This document shows, one piece after another, positions 50,768 through 62,800 of a stretch of 64,000 nt of DNA. Location: positions 184,978,746-185,042,745 of the forward strand of contig CM073590.1 in the NCBI GenBank assembly GCA_037074705.1, written 5' to 3'. The DNA is from Zhengitettix transpicula (lineage: Eukaryota; Arthropoda; Insecta; Orthoptera; Tetrigidae). How positions within the stretch are numbered: position 1 is the stretch's first letter; the number at the start of each line of letters is the position of its first letter. A program made the position numbers and the translations under genes. The notes beneath the pieces are model-generated. The model ran no database searches and had not been told where the DNA came from. It was given only the letters and a program-made list of their open reading frames with translations.

Positions 50768-50770
<3 letters not shown>
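48979..50770. other. Spacer upstream of hydrolase copy 2
   Basis: AT-rich, with no recognised exon or repeat of note. A minus-strand open stretch near 49548-49814 is low complexity (Leu/Phe/Ser-rich) and not family-like. Confidence 0.4.

Positions 50771-50776
<6 letters not shown>

Positions 50777-50818
<42 letters not shown>
50777..50818. repeat. (TA)n microsatellite
   Basis: About 20 TA units directly left of an FB-1 copy. Confidence 0.95.
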
Positions 50819-50821
<3 letters not shown>

Positions 50822-51020
50822 AATAGTGAGAATGTGACATTGTCAAAAATATTGGTATGGAAAGGATAGAGAGATAGGTTGTGGCTTACCTGAAGGAGGC
50901 TGAGAGCCTCCGAAAATTTGAAGAACAACCTTCAGTTCCTCATGGCGACACCGCACTTCACTTTCAGGTAAGCCACAACCTATCTCTCTATCCTTTCCAT
51001 ACCAATATATATATATATAA
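50819..51020. repeat. FB-1 foldback, asymmetric deletion copy
   Basis: Arms 50849-50894 and 50963-51008 are perfect inverted repeats of 46 bp (ATATTGGTATGGAAAGGATA onward). The right arm continues inward with the full FB-1 arm, while the left arm has lost that part, so the copy looks like a symmetric hairpin that suffered a one-sided deletion. TA tracts flank it on both sides. Confidence 0.92.
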
Positions 51021-51034
51021 TTGATATGCGCTGT

Positions 51035-51262
51035 AGAGAGACAGAATTAGCGTCTTACCTGAAATTTGAGTGTCAGTCTCTCAATGTTAAACAAGAAGAA
51101 ACATTTCAAATCTTCAGAGGTGTAAGCCTGCTTTTTCAGGAGAGTACTGCACACTGAGTGGACAACTGGCATGGAGGAGAAAGCTTGAGCCTCTTAAAAT
51201 TTGAAATGTTTCTTGCCCGACAGACACCAGCCCTAAATTTCAGAAAAGCTAATAAATCTTAG
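51035..51262. repeat. Diverged foldback next to FB-1 (FB-6)
   Basis: The left half (ACCTGAAATTTGAGTGTC, AAGAAACATTTCAAATCTTC) and right half read on the other strand (TCTGAAATTTAGGGCTGGTG, AAGAAACATTTCAAATTTTA) form imperfect inverted arms of about 85 bp around about 51150. Organisation is like FB-1 but the sequence differs. Confidence 0.65.
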
Positions 51263-52368
51263 TGTCCATACATATTACTCAAAGTGTTTTAGCCCTGATA
51301 AATGGGTATGGCATAATTGAGTTTTCTTGAGAAATAACAAAATTAAATGGTTTTAACATCTTTAGGTACTTCAAAAAACATTTGTGTGAAAAACCATCCA
51401 TGATACAATTTGTGGTACCCATTTGTACATCCCTGCTTAGCATAGTTGAAGACTTATTCTGGGGGGAAGATTCAGCATTTCAAATACATAATTTAAATAA
51501 TATGCAACAATACATGAGTAAATAGGATAAACTGCTAATCTAAATTATCAAATTAATTGGGTAGCTTTCATTACTATGCAGGCCAGTGACCCATTTAATT
51601 TTTGAATATGAATATTAAAGTATTTATTTAAAATATGATTATTTAACTTGCCAGACAAAATTATTAATTCCATAGGTCACACATAATCTAGTAAAGTAGG
51701 TAGAGTATTCAAGATACTATGAGAATGCTTCTATTTCACATATAATTTCAGAAACATAATGTGATATTTCTAACTTTTTTCAATTGTTGTTAGTTATTAA
51801 AAATAATGAAATGACATAATGAAATATTTTATTGACTTGAATGAAGCTCAAATGATGACTGCTTAACTAAAATAATGTGATTGAGATTATATATTGAAGT
51901 CGTATTTTGAAAGAAATAGAAAACTAATTTTATTATTACAAAAACAAAAACAAGACCACAATAAAAACAACTTCCAATTGATGAATATAAAAATATGCAA
52001 TTATATCAATTTGTGAATGTGTACTTAGATGGTAATTAATCCTGTGTTAATGGCACAACTAATTACTGAAATTTCAATAGTTGACAGCATTAAATCTTTT
52101 CACAAAGAAGGTCCAAACTTATAGCACATAATCTAGCATTGCCCATTTAGAGCCCATTATATTATGAATGAAAAATGTCCATTTGTTTCAACATAAATAG
52201 AATTGGATTAATCACAAGCAATACCAATGAATCTTTAAAAAATGAATATGTTAAGTGGAGAAATGTTTTGAATCATTCAAATTATTATTGTCACATTTAT
52301 TTAAACCATAAACAAACATAAATTTAAAATAATACACATATATGAACTATAAACATAATATAAAACAC
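51263..52368. other. Spacer downstream of hydrolase copy 3
   Basis: AT-rich and without a recognised gene; the end next to 52369 holds the 3' UTR of hydrolase copy 3 (a minus-strand AATAAA near 52294-52299). Confidence 0.4.
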
Positions 52369-53429
52369 TTATTTATTTTTTAAGAAATTATTTATTAGTG
52401 GTGCCACTGTATCAGGATTATTTAAATGTACATGATGTGTGCCTTGTATATCATGGAGCTCAAATCTTCTGGTTGATTTTTTCATTACTTCCAAAGTTTT
52501 TAAATAAATATGTTTACTTTCTTCACCAAAGTTGAAGCCATCAAAACCTCTTATGTTAAGAACATCACATTTAATCTGTGAAGCAAATCCCATGAGATGT
52601 GGGAATGATAGCCTTCCCCAAGCATGGTATCTAAGGCGGGGATCTCTCGAAAATGAAAAGCATTTGTCTCCTTCGCTTGTCTTTACCATCCCTCGTTTGA
52701 GGAGAATTTTACAAGACTCTTTTGTTGGAGATTCTAAGCTTCCATTATACAGCAAATCAACCAAATCTACATATGTGTACGTCGGAGGAGATTTAACACC
52801 AATATTTGCATCAACAGACAACAATTTGTCTGTAATTGTATAATAAACCAGATCATCTTGGGGAGATTGAGCTTGCAAAGCCCTTGAACAATCAAGACTC
52901 AAATACATATCAATTTCATCTGGATAAATTGCACTGTACACATAGCTCACAACACTTCCATATGAATGTCCCATCAAAATCAAATGTTTCCAATTAAAAT
53001 ATCTAGCTACATATCGCAAATCAAAAACTGCATCAATAAATTGATACATTTTTCCTTTAGGATAATGGGATGAAAGTCCATGGCCTGGAAAGTCAAAAGC
53101 AAAAACACTTTCCATATTTAATAAAGGAATTAATGTATCAAATGTTCCAGCATTATCTTCCCAACCATGTAAAGCAACTACTGGTTGTATATCTGTTCGG
53201 CCCCACCATTTACCTATAAGAGAAATTAATAAAAGTCATATGTGATTATAGTACAATGTACAACACAAACATTACAGAACTAACCTGCTATATGTCCCCA
53301 TGGAACAGGAATTTTAATTTCTTCAAATTCTTGCAATCCAGGAGCTACACCCGCTTTAGAACTTAATTTTTTTATGGTGTTTAGATATGTTGTGCGTCTT
53401 CCTTTTATCAATCCAAACAACTTGGACAT
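52369..53429 (-). CDS. Serine hydrolase-like protein, copy 3 (SERHL/kraken type)
   Basis: Coding exons 53285-53429 and 52369-53213 total 990 nt, 329 aa. The start MSKLFGLIKGRRTTYLN lies two bases into its exon, after a TTTCAG acceptor, so at least one further 5' exon, probably non-coding, lies upstream. Features: IPVPWGHIAG (40-49), KWWG, LHGW (63-66), PGHG (91-94), nucleophile elbow GHSYG with Ser132, and GTHHVHLN near residues 306-313 with the catalytic His. Alpha/beta-hydrolase fold; the substrate is not known. Compared with copy 1 the coding intron at LFGL is absent, while the phase-1 intron after IPVPWGHIAG is conserved. An exon at 59009-59033 would join in frame, but this is only a possibility. 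Confidence 0.94.
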
Positions 53430-53830
53430 AACTGAAACATAGAAAGATTTATTAATACATAAAACAAACTACACACTTTGGAAAATTGATAGTGTTACAC
53501 TGCTTTAAATTATAAATACAAGAGTAAGTAGTCCTACAATATTAGTTATGTAACTTATATTCAATAACATTGTGAAATTTCTTAAATTTTCAATTACTAC
53601 ATCTTCTTTAAGCTAACACTGAAAAGTCACACGTGAACAGCAGTCCATATCTTGTAGGAGTATAATGGCTCTAAATGTTCAAACTAATTGCACAAACATT
53701 TAAGAAGTATTATGTAACCAGTATAAAGGAAATAATTGACAGTACAAAATGTGTGATTACATAAATGATCTATTATAAATCAAGATAAGTTAAGATTTAT
53801 TATCTTCTCATTTTAAAATAAGTTTTGAGT

Positions 53831-54163
53831 AATAATAAGAAAGATAGCCAAATACAGACAAAATAAATGGTAATATAAATACTACACATTTCTGGAAGCC
53901 TTGTTCCTGTCTTCAGGTGCAGAAAAAATGCAAGAGCCTAGAGCAACACAACTGCCACAAGTCAGTTGGCAAAACTCAAAAGTCAACTGTATTTTTTCTG
54001 AGCCAACTTTTGAGTATTGTCAACTAACTAGTGAAGTTGTGTCACTCTATGCTCTTGTGTTTTGTCTGCACCTGAAGAAAGGAACAAGGCTTCCAGAAAT
54101 GTTGTGTGTTACTTATATTATCACTCCTTTGGTTGTATTTGGCTATCTTTCTTATTATTAATT
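53831..54163. repeat. FB-2 foldback, fullest copy
   Basis: A palindrome over about 330 bp. The outer ends are AATAATAAGAAAGATAGCCA in both arms; inner shared words are TTTCTGGAAGCCTTGTTCCT and TTCAGGTGCAG, and both arms converge near 54000 (CAACTTTTGAG / CTCAAAAGT). Arms are roughly 85 percent alike by eye. It has no coding capacity. It defines the FB-2 family together with 34608-34834 and 46935-47068. Confidence 0.85.
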
Positions 54164-54439
54164 TTCAATCAGACATAAATTTTTAATTTTAATTTTGAGT
54201 AACTTTATAATCCTCAGTTACATTTAATAAATAGTTCCTTAGAATCTGGTATAGCTCCTTACATGTTGAAAATATTAACTATTGTTCCTATAAAAAGTAG
54301 TAAATGTCAGAACTCCTGATAAATATAAGCAGCATTAACAAAGATTTTTGAAAAAGCTCTATTTATAATTTAAACAGTACATAGAGGATAGTAATATATT
54401 GGCCACTCATATTCAAGTTTCGAAAAAAATACAGTTGTT

Positions 54440-55860
54440 AAACTGCATTCCAGAGTGTGCTGAATGAATGGAAAAGTGGCATTGACAGTGATCATACAAT
54501 AGCATTGGTGTTTACATATATACAAAGGGCTTTAGAAACAGTAGACAGAATTATTTTATTAAGAAAACTTTGTGGCACAGTATTGAACTGGTTTACAGAT
54601 TATCTTGCAAACAGAAATCAAAGGGTCAAACAAAACAATGCATTATCAAATGAAATAACAATCAAACATGCAGTATTCTTGGACCTGTATTATTGGTTCC
54701 CTATGACCTGGAAAATATTTTGACAAACTATAAATATCAAACGTTTGCTGATGACACAATTATATATTACTCAGGTGACAATATAAATAATGTGCAAACA
54801 ATAATAAATAACAACCTCAAAAACTTATCAAAATGGCTTCAAGAAAATAAACTTAAATTAAATATTAATAAAATCAAAGCTCTAATTATTGGTAATAACA
54901 AAATAAATAAAAAAGTTACAATTTTAAAATTGAAATCGACAGCAAAAGAGTTGAAATTGTGGAGAAAATAAAATATTTGAGTATAATGGCAGATTATAAG
55001 CTAAATTTTCATGATAATATTGATTGTAAAAAAATTTAAAATACTGGGGTGTATTGATTAGGGTAAGTAAACATGTAAGTATTTGCACAGAAAAATTATT
55101 TATAACTCAATAATTGTGCTACAGTTCTTCTCAGGAACAATCATTTATATGACCAACATGAGTAGCAAAGAAAGATTACTACTGCTACTTAATAGAGGAA
55201 GGAGAAGAATCTTAGGCTGTAGTTATTATACAAATATTAATGTACTTCTATAGACACTGCAATGATGTTCCCAGTGGACAAATTCTGTGAAATGAATAGC
55301 AGTGTATTCAATAAGGAACATAGGTTTTCCTGGTGTAACTGCTGGATAAAGTTTTCTCGGGATTCCAACCAGGTAGTGTCATTTAATTTCCACAACGTTT
55401 CGATGGCATGCACCAACGTCTTCTTCACCTGAAGAAGTTGTGGAAATTAAACTTCGCTACCTGAAATCCCAAGAAAACTTCATCCAGCATTGTATTCATT
55501 CACAAAATGAAACTAGGTTTGATGCCACAATATTATTCGAATGCCCACAAAAATTTTAAATGCCAAAACTGTAGTTTCTTTACAGCAGTTATGACTTATA
55601 ACAAATTACCTAAAGATTTAAAACTGTTCGATATAAAAATAAATTTAGCAAAAGAGTAAGAGAATTATATTTAACAAATAGGTTTTACATTAATTTCTAT
55701 TTGCTGTGATTTGCGTTATTTACATTGTTGTATTTTTATATTAATTGTATATAAATTTTATGTTATTAGTATTGCTAAATGTTAAGAGGAATGTAAAATT
55801 TTACTGATCCTATCATGTAGCAAATTTTTGTTAAATAAAATTATTATTATTATTATAAGT
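54440..55860 (+). pseudogene. Decayed non-LTR retrotransposon reverse transcriptase
   Basis: Plus-strand blocks of a LINE RT in order: RALETVDRIILLRKL (motif A, where the family has AFDTVDH), NWFTDYLANRNQRVK, then a deletion over motif B (KHAV joins almost directly to the next block), TFADDTIIYYSGDNINN (catalytic ADD, motif C), KWLQENKLKLNINK and, after stops, KLNFHDNI. After an inserted MITE the C-terminal part resumes near 55505 with MKLGLMPQYY and YNKLPKDLK. The 3' end carries an ATT triplet tail near 55835-55855. This AT-rich element differs from the GC-rich Jockey-like LINE at 18-20 kb. Confidence 0.85.
55340..55489. mobile_element. MITE inserted in the LINE remnant
   Basis: A 150-bp element has imperfect inverted ends of about 52 bp; the left reads TGCTGGATAAAGTTTTCTCG and the right, on the other strand, TGCTGGATGAAGTTTTCTTG. 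Near the centre are AACGTTTCGATGGCATG and TTCACCTGAAGAAG. The LINE reading resumes on the other side, so this is a later insertion. A related fragment lies near 47205-47260. Confidence 0.82.
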
Positions 55861-58800
55861 TTACTGTGAGACAGGGTGACTTTTAGATTAGCATCAGGTA
55901 AACAATAAGAAGACATCTCTCTATTATATATCCACAGGTTTATTCCAAATAAATAAATAAATTTCATTAGACAATATTTTATTAAGGAAAAGTAATACAA
56001 TATTCCAGCCAAATCACAATTAAATTTTTTAAATTATAAACACAATGTTTTGTCCCTGATTGGGACCTCTTTAGATGTATGGATGTTACAATTATATTAA
56101 AAAAATGGTCAACTTTAACTTTTTTTAGGTCATCAAGGTTAGGAGGTCACAGTGCAACATTAATGTAACCTTTAACGTATCTCCACAAAAAACACACACA
56201 CTATGAAGTCCGGAGATCTTGCAGGCCAAGCGCAAAGAGCAAGGTTTTAAACCTGACCAATTCATTGCTGGGGCAGTTTTTCATTTAAAAAAAATTCAAA
56301 CCATCAGGTGTAAATGATTACTGAATCATTCGATGAGGTTGCTCGAGAACTGAAATGTGTCATGAAATCAGTTCTTATTTAATAACTCTGTATATACTGT
56401 TGTTAGCAAGCCTACTATTTCCTTACAAAGCCATCAAAAACTTTTCCTGTTGGCTACACAAGCCCTCAATTTCAGGTAAGCTATCTATCCTCCTCTCTCT
56501 CTCTCTCTTTTCTGTCTATATTGTTTATTTTGAAAATGTCAATCATCCTTAATGTTGTAAATGTATTAAATATACCTTGTTTACATGCCAGTGGCACGGT
56601 ATAAACATTATTTCATGCATATAAAGTTTTAGTACTTTTTCAAATGTGTGGTTGTGTCACACTAGGCTCTGTTGTTTTTAAACATAATTTGTTGAGTAAT
56701 GCTATGTAAAAATATATATATAAACTGTTTTGGGCTCCAAAAGAATATTAAATACGATCTTTTAGACCATAAGTGTTATATTGTATACAAATCAAAGTTT
56801 TTTGATTAACGAACTCTATTTTTTGTTAGCAAGAAAAGAATGAACCTGTGAGAGTTATGTAATTTATAACTATTTGTTTTGTTTACACAGTATGTTACTT
56901 CCTTCAAATGTAAAACAAAAATCTGATTTCTAGTTAGCAGATTACTGCAGTATGCATAGACAATTTATAAGTAAATAATTGTAGAGAATGGGTAACAGAA
57001 TATGAATATGGGTAAAATATTATAATTGCAAAATTCATAGTTTATACTATTGAGGAATACATATGTGAATAAGTATAAAAATTAATGAACACTTTTAACA
57101 GTGACAATAATCTACTATGTAAGTTAATACAACTCCACTGCACATTAATTCAGATAATGTAATGATTCTACTATTTGGGAACCAGATTTTTGTCGTTGGA
57201 TATTACAGTGTGCCCTGATAGATACCATTTTTATATAAGAATAAAATGGCATCTGATCAAATACTAAATTATGAACTAAGAACTAAGGGGTACGGATATA
57301 ATAGTGTTTGGTACGAAAATTAAAAGTATTATGTTGGACATTCTGGATGTAAAAGATCAGCGAATTAGAATTCATAGAATCCGTAGAGGAAACGATTCTG
57401 GAAACAATTCTACGATTGTCGGTATAAAGTTTTTTGGCATTGCAGTGTAAGCTTTTATTGTGATAGCGTTCACATTTTTAGAGTCTTCTTCTTTTATCGA
57501 AAACAATTTCCACAGAGCGTGAATAATTATTCTTTGGAAGTCTGTGCCATTGACTTTCATTACTAATGTCGAAATATGAGGCAGTATACTGACCTTAAAC
57601 AATATTTAAAAAACAGGGCCTAACCTTCACTCAAGAATTAAACGCAATTCATTCGTATCTAAGAAATTAAATGCCCACACGTTTTGCGGGTTAGTATAAT
57701 TCTACCCCCACAGTGTGACCAACACAGTCGAAGAGAAAATCTCCAGCGTCACTACCACATTCTCTAGACTATATCTACGAAACAACAATATATTTTTTTA
57801 TTTCAAATAGTTATATTTTCCATTTCATGTCTATTAGAATAATAATTTGACCGCCCGAAATATTCAAGTCATCTAAATTATCGTAAAGAATTTAAATCTT
57901 TCTGAAAACAACTTCTTGCAGAAAACGCGAGTTGAGTTCAAACATATCTACGGTACTGATTTAAACTCAATTTTTAATAATTATCCGAATTTATCCAAAG
58001 AACTCTTTTATTATTACATCAGAATGCTGTACGACAGAACTTCAAATTTATTTATCATAATGTGTTTACTGGATTTACTATAAGCATATACTGGAAATAC
58101 CCGATGGGCTCAAATATTTGATCTAAATAAGATTTTAAAAATCAAGGAAAAGATATTTGACACATTGAAGATAGTTATGGCAGTTGCCAAAAACTTCTAA
58201 AAAAAATTATAGTTATTGAAGAAATTTAGAAAAAACATATTTTGATTAATATAAGAATACCGGAATACATATAAAAATAGATCACTCTCTCTTATTTACA
58301 TCAGCCAAACTGCTTAAGTCGTCTAAGCTCTACCCCAAGTCGAACTTTTACGAGCTTTATAACACGTAATACGGCATTGGGCAACACGGCCTGGATTTCG
58401 TACCATTTAGTCGTTGAGAGTTTGTGAATTTGAGTGGTTTACGTTTTCAATAATATTTACAAAATAAATACATTCTTAGTTGTAAAATATGAATGGCAAG
58501 ACGTTTAAAATTAGCCTTAATGCACAAAAATAATTTATTAATTTTTAAAAAAATCTACTATTTTTTTTATTCGTCCTCTTTTTTCAATACATTATCTCAT
58601 TTCATTACCCAGGAATGGTTTTACCAACCTTTCTGAGGTTCCTGTATTTTGCGTTTTCAATCTTGTTAAATACCAGACGAATTAAATCCCACATGTCATG
58701 CATCGTATGATGATGACGATTTCTTGTTTATTGTTTCTCGAACTTTGAATAGCGAGTATTTCTGCTAGGCATGCATAGACGATATCTTGATATCAAGAGC

Positions 58801-59008
58801 GGATTTCGACGATGTCAGTGTAAACCCGATAGTTCTTAAAATGAATAGCCCTGTCACCGTCTTCATAATATGTCAAGAATGACCTAGAATATGAATATTC
58901 GGAGACTAGATGTGCTTATATGGTGGGTGGAAAAAGGCCAAATATGAAGTTTGGTAGTATGGTTCGTATGCAACAAACTACATGGGAAAATCGCTTAGGG
59001 CCACTTAC
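55861..59008. other. Region without a recognised gene
   Basis: AT-rich, with a CT repeat near 56484-56510 and hairpin-core relics near 56050 (CCTGATTGGGACCTCTTTAG). A 76-codon minus-strand frame at 57372-57602 shows no known domain. Confidence 0.45.
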
Positions 59009-59150
59009 TTCTAGATCGAGCACTTCGCTCCATGAATGCTGATTGCCGTGTCCTCTTCCACCTGTCTGGTATCAGGCGTCCTCTCCACCAGCCTTGGCAG
59101 CTCTCCCACGGGTGTGACGTTGGAGGCGGAAGAGAGCGGCCAGAAAAAAT
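59009..59150 (-). other. Possible 5' exon (minus strand)
   Basis: A GC-rich island in AT-rich DNA. On the minus strand it runs to a strong donor (GATCTAGAA then GTAAGTGG) and holds an ATG at 59031-59033 opening MERSARSR. No good acceptor lies before it, so it would be a first exon. The reading left at its donor (one base) would join in frame to the 53431 exon of hydrolase copy 3. No homology was recognised. Confidence 0.35.
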
Positions 59151-59740
59151 AATGGAAAAAATCAAAATGATAAATATGAAATGACAGGATTACGAAATAA
59201 ATCCAACTTGTACTGACCCCTCATTACTTGATGATTTACTTTATTTCAATGACTATATATAAATTTAGTTAGATTAATTTTAATTGATTTCTAGCAGTTA
59301 GCACCTTCTTCAGATTGCAGAAAAACATATTTGAGAGTTGTATATTTCTGCTGGGGTTCACCTAACTCTGAATACGTCGTTTGTGTCTCTCGAAGGTCGT
59401 TTAGAAATTGAGAAATTACACATGAAATAGCACCGAATAATTAAGAAGAAATCAGTTGAGTTTGGTGGCAGGGTTAAAGTTTTGGTGGTAAGTAGAAAAA
59501 TTATGGTTAAACGATAAATCTGATGCATTCAGTGCATAGACATAAGAACAATCCTTTTGGACATGGACCTACTCGGATCAGCCCAGTTCTATAGAGATAC
59601 TGTGCGGTTAAATCAAACGTTTTTTGATAAATATTTTTTTATAAAAAATGTCTGTTATTGGTTCTTAATTATATCTAATAATAAAAAACACGTTAAAATA
59701 TAATATTATTTAATAATTGATCTTTTTATGAATAACTCAC

Positions 59741-59855
59741 AGATGATACAACGGCTCCCATCCACTACGTAAGAGAGGCCCAGTACCTTTCCAGCGACTG
59801 CGCTCCATATTACCATCATGTTTTGCCATGAGTTGTCAACAACAACCTTTACCAC
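59741..59855 (-). other. Possible internal exon (minus strand)
   Basis: A 115-bp GC-rich segment is bounded on the minus strand by TCATTTCAG and GTGAGT. One frame has an ATG at 59827-59829 giving MAKHDGNMERSRWKGTGP, open to the donor; another frame is open throughout (VDNSWQNMMVIW). I do not recognise either product. It may be a 5' exon of a gene whose body I cannot find. Confidence 0.35.
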
Positions 59856-62800
59856 CTGAAATGATAATGATATTAATCACCCACAGTGAGAATAATCTAC
59901 CATGTTATATATGTTATGGCATGTCTTGTGCTCCTAGCAATCATACATAACACGGGATTATTGCATTATTAATTATGTTAAATTGCATAAATATTACAAT
60001 TTATTTTAATATTAACTAAAGTCTTTAATATCCCGATATTCTTTTCTATTATGTTGGGGTAGTTTATCAATTTTTAAAGTGTACGATTAAATGTAATTGT
60101 TTTATTTTAATTATTAATAATATCAGTTGAAAAATTATGAAAGTAACAGTAGAATACGACCCCTAAAAGCTTTTGCCTTGAAGTACTCACTGTTATCTTC
60201 TTGGAATAATATATGTCACGAATAATACATCTCGCTTCAGTTCTGTACTTATGTAAGCCCTTCCAAGCAGACTAGAAGCCAGTTGAATTTGCTACATCAC
60301 ATACTTAAATTTAAGAACGATAATTTGTTTTTCATAATGTTAAAAACCTCTATAATAGTTGTGTTTAAATGTGTGCAATTCTGCTTCGATTGCGAAGGCT
60401 TTAAACAGTCCTCATTGCGCCCACTAATGCAAGTAGCTGGCTATCTCCATGCTGCCCACGGTTGCCCTCTCTCTGTAATGAGAAATGCCCATGCGCAGTA
60501 TTCCTTAATTTCTCTAGAGATGTCGGACACAATCGAATGTTGTTTCCCGACATTTCTTGGTTTCTTGACAGAGAAAAAAAACATAAGAAAATGAAAACGG
60601 AAGCAGAGGACGCGGGCGTGGAATTGTTTATATTTAGTCATGACCGTTTGGTTGCAGAGCTTATAATAACTCGGCTGCTGACTGCAAAAACTACCTTCTA
60701 ATAGATTCATCGAGAACTACTCGAAAAGATTACACATCTAATTGAAAAAAGGAGCGCGGTCATGAGACTAGCGATATCGCCATTAATTTTGGAGTACACC
60801 ACAGCCCTATCTGCTTTGGGATCCACTGCCTTATTTTTTTCCGCCTACTTCTAGAACGTAACATCCATTTTATTCCTGTATTTTAATTCACATTTCACCT
60901 TCTAACTTCAGGTAAATTATGATGCACTTTTATAAACTCAGGTCAAAACTTTTTGGAGTCGCCATAAGAATAAGTAATAATGCTTAAACACTAGAGACCG
61001 AAATTGAAGTTCAATTGAACGCGACGAGAACTTCACTGAGTCAAAGACTGTCACGTTCAAACCGTTCGAGAAACTCGGAAGTTTTGCGCAACATATTTGG
61101 AGCCTGACCGACTGTTTCAAATAGTTTGTTCTGTAATATTTAATTACTGGGTGTAAGATTATGGATGGAGTTTCTATTTCTTACGTAATAAATACTTTAA
61201 AATAAAATTTAATGACAAAAGAACAAAATTTAAAATTGAATTTACTATCAAAAAATTGAAATATTCAATTAATAAAAACGATACTTCCTCTTTCTCTGAG
61301 GGGTGAACCACAACATGGCAAACTTAATTTAACCAACAACTGAGGACTCTGGCATTGGGATACTTGGTAATAAACAATATTCACGATATCGTGCCGACGG
61401 ATATCTGTTTGTGGCTGGTGGTGTGCGGTCTTAAGCTGTGGCCCTGTGTTGGCGTCGTGAACCTCTGACGAGGCTGTCGAGTCCATCAATGGTGCGCCCT
61501 CTCAACTTTGCGCTGGATCGTTGATGCTCTGGTCGTGAGCTAGACCTGACTACCCTTGACAGTGTCTGGTCACCGACTGCGCTTTTCCAGCACTTCCAAC
61601 CAATTGCCAATATTCTTCCTTATTATCTTCCGATTTTGACTTCTGAGAGATCTCAAAATTTCCAAATTGACCAACCGCTGATAATTTTGTTAGAATTTCA
61701 TCAGTTGGCCTCAGTCAAGATGGTAGTCAATGAAATCCATTATATTTCCTGCTAAATGGAATTCTGTCAGATGTCTGAAATTTTGGTGTCCCTGTCTGAG
61801 AAACAGATGTTCCCGGGTTTCAATTTGTTAAGCCTAATACTTTCGGTTGACACCCGAAGCTGTCAGTCACTCTTTTTAACATCTTCTAGTCCGCGGATCG
61901 ATTGTATCGTCTTCCTTTGTCCCAAAAAGGACGCAGACCAACTTTGAATCCATCCAGCTAACCAACAACGGCCTCCACCTTCCGTACGAACTGCTTTACT
62001 TTATCATTTACTACAGTGAAACAGCTCATTCCAAACCATAGATCATTAAACTGCTTGCGCAAACATGGCTGTTGTATAAATGGTTTGACCGTGAATGGGA
62101 CCCTTAAGCGGACGGCATAAGAAGTGATATCAAATTTAATTTAAACCATTCAGTACTTAAAAATCTTATTTTTAAATAGTTTATATTTTCAAAACATAAA
62201 TAATACATTTTGCGTCGCATTTTTTGAAAAATTATAATCAAAGGTTACTTTAAAGAAAAAAAACATTTAAGAGGCGGTATTTTGAAGACATGCATCATAC
62301 TAAGGAAATACAATACTAACATCCAAAAATTAACTTGATTTAAAATACTGGAAACTCTGTAGAATGAATCAGAATCATGTAGCATATTATGGGTTGGGTC
62401 AGCTGTTGTCGTATTTTTATTTTATATAGTTATCCTCGTAAAATTGTTTGGGTAATGTAGCACATAACTTGAAATCTCACGAATCGCTACTGCCAGAAAT
62501 ATAAGTAATACTCACCATCGACGAAATAATATTTCCCAAGAGTAAGTTAATATAAGGCTATACGCAGAAAATCAAAGAATGATTATGATTAATTTAAGCC
62601 TAAAATTTATTTCTATACTTTATTTTCAATATAAAACAATGGTAAAGTCGTGAAGTGTTATAAATGAAAGAGTAAGGGAAGAGAGACTAGAATGAAGTAC
62701 TAATAACCAATATCCCCTAATAAATATAAAACGTCTGTGTTAAAAGTATACTAAGCCCAAGAATTGTTCATTCATAATTAGATAAATAAATAGTTAAACA

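Noticed and set aside
60283..60710. Overlapping open frames of 79-103 codons on both strands
   Set aside because: No splice context, domain or repeat match; probably chance frames in a GC-richer patch.
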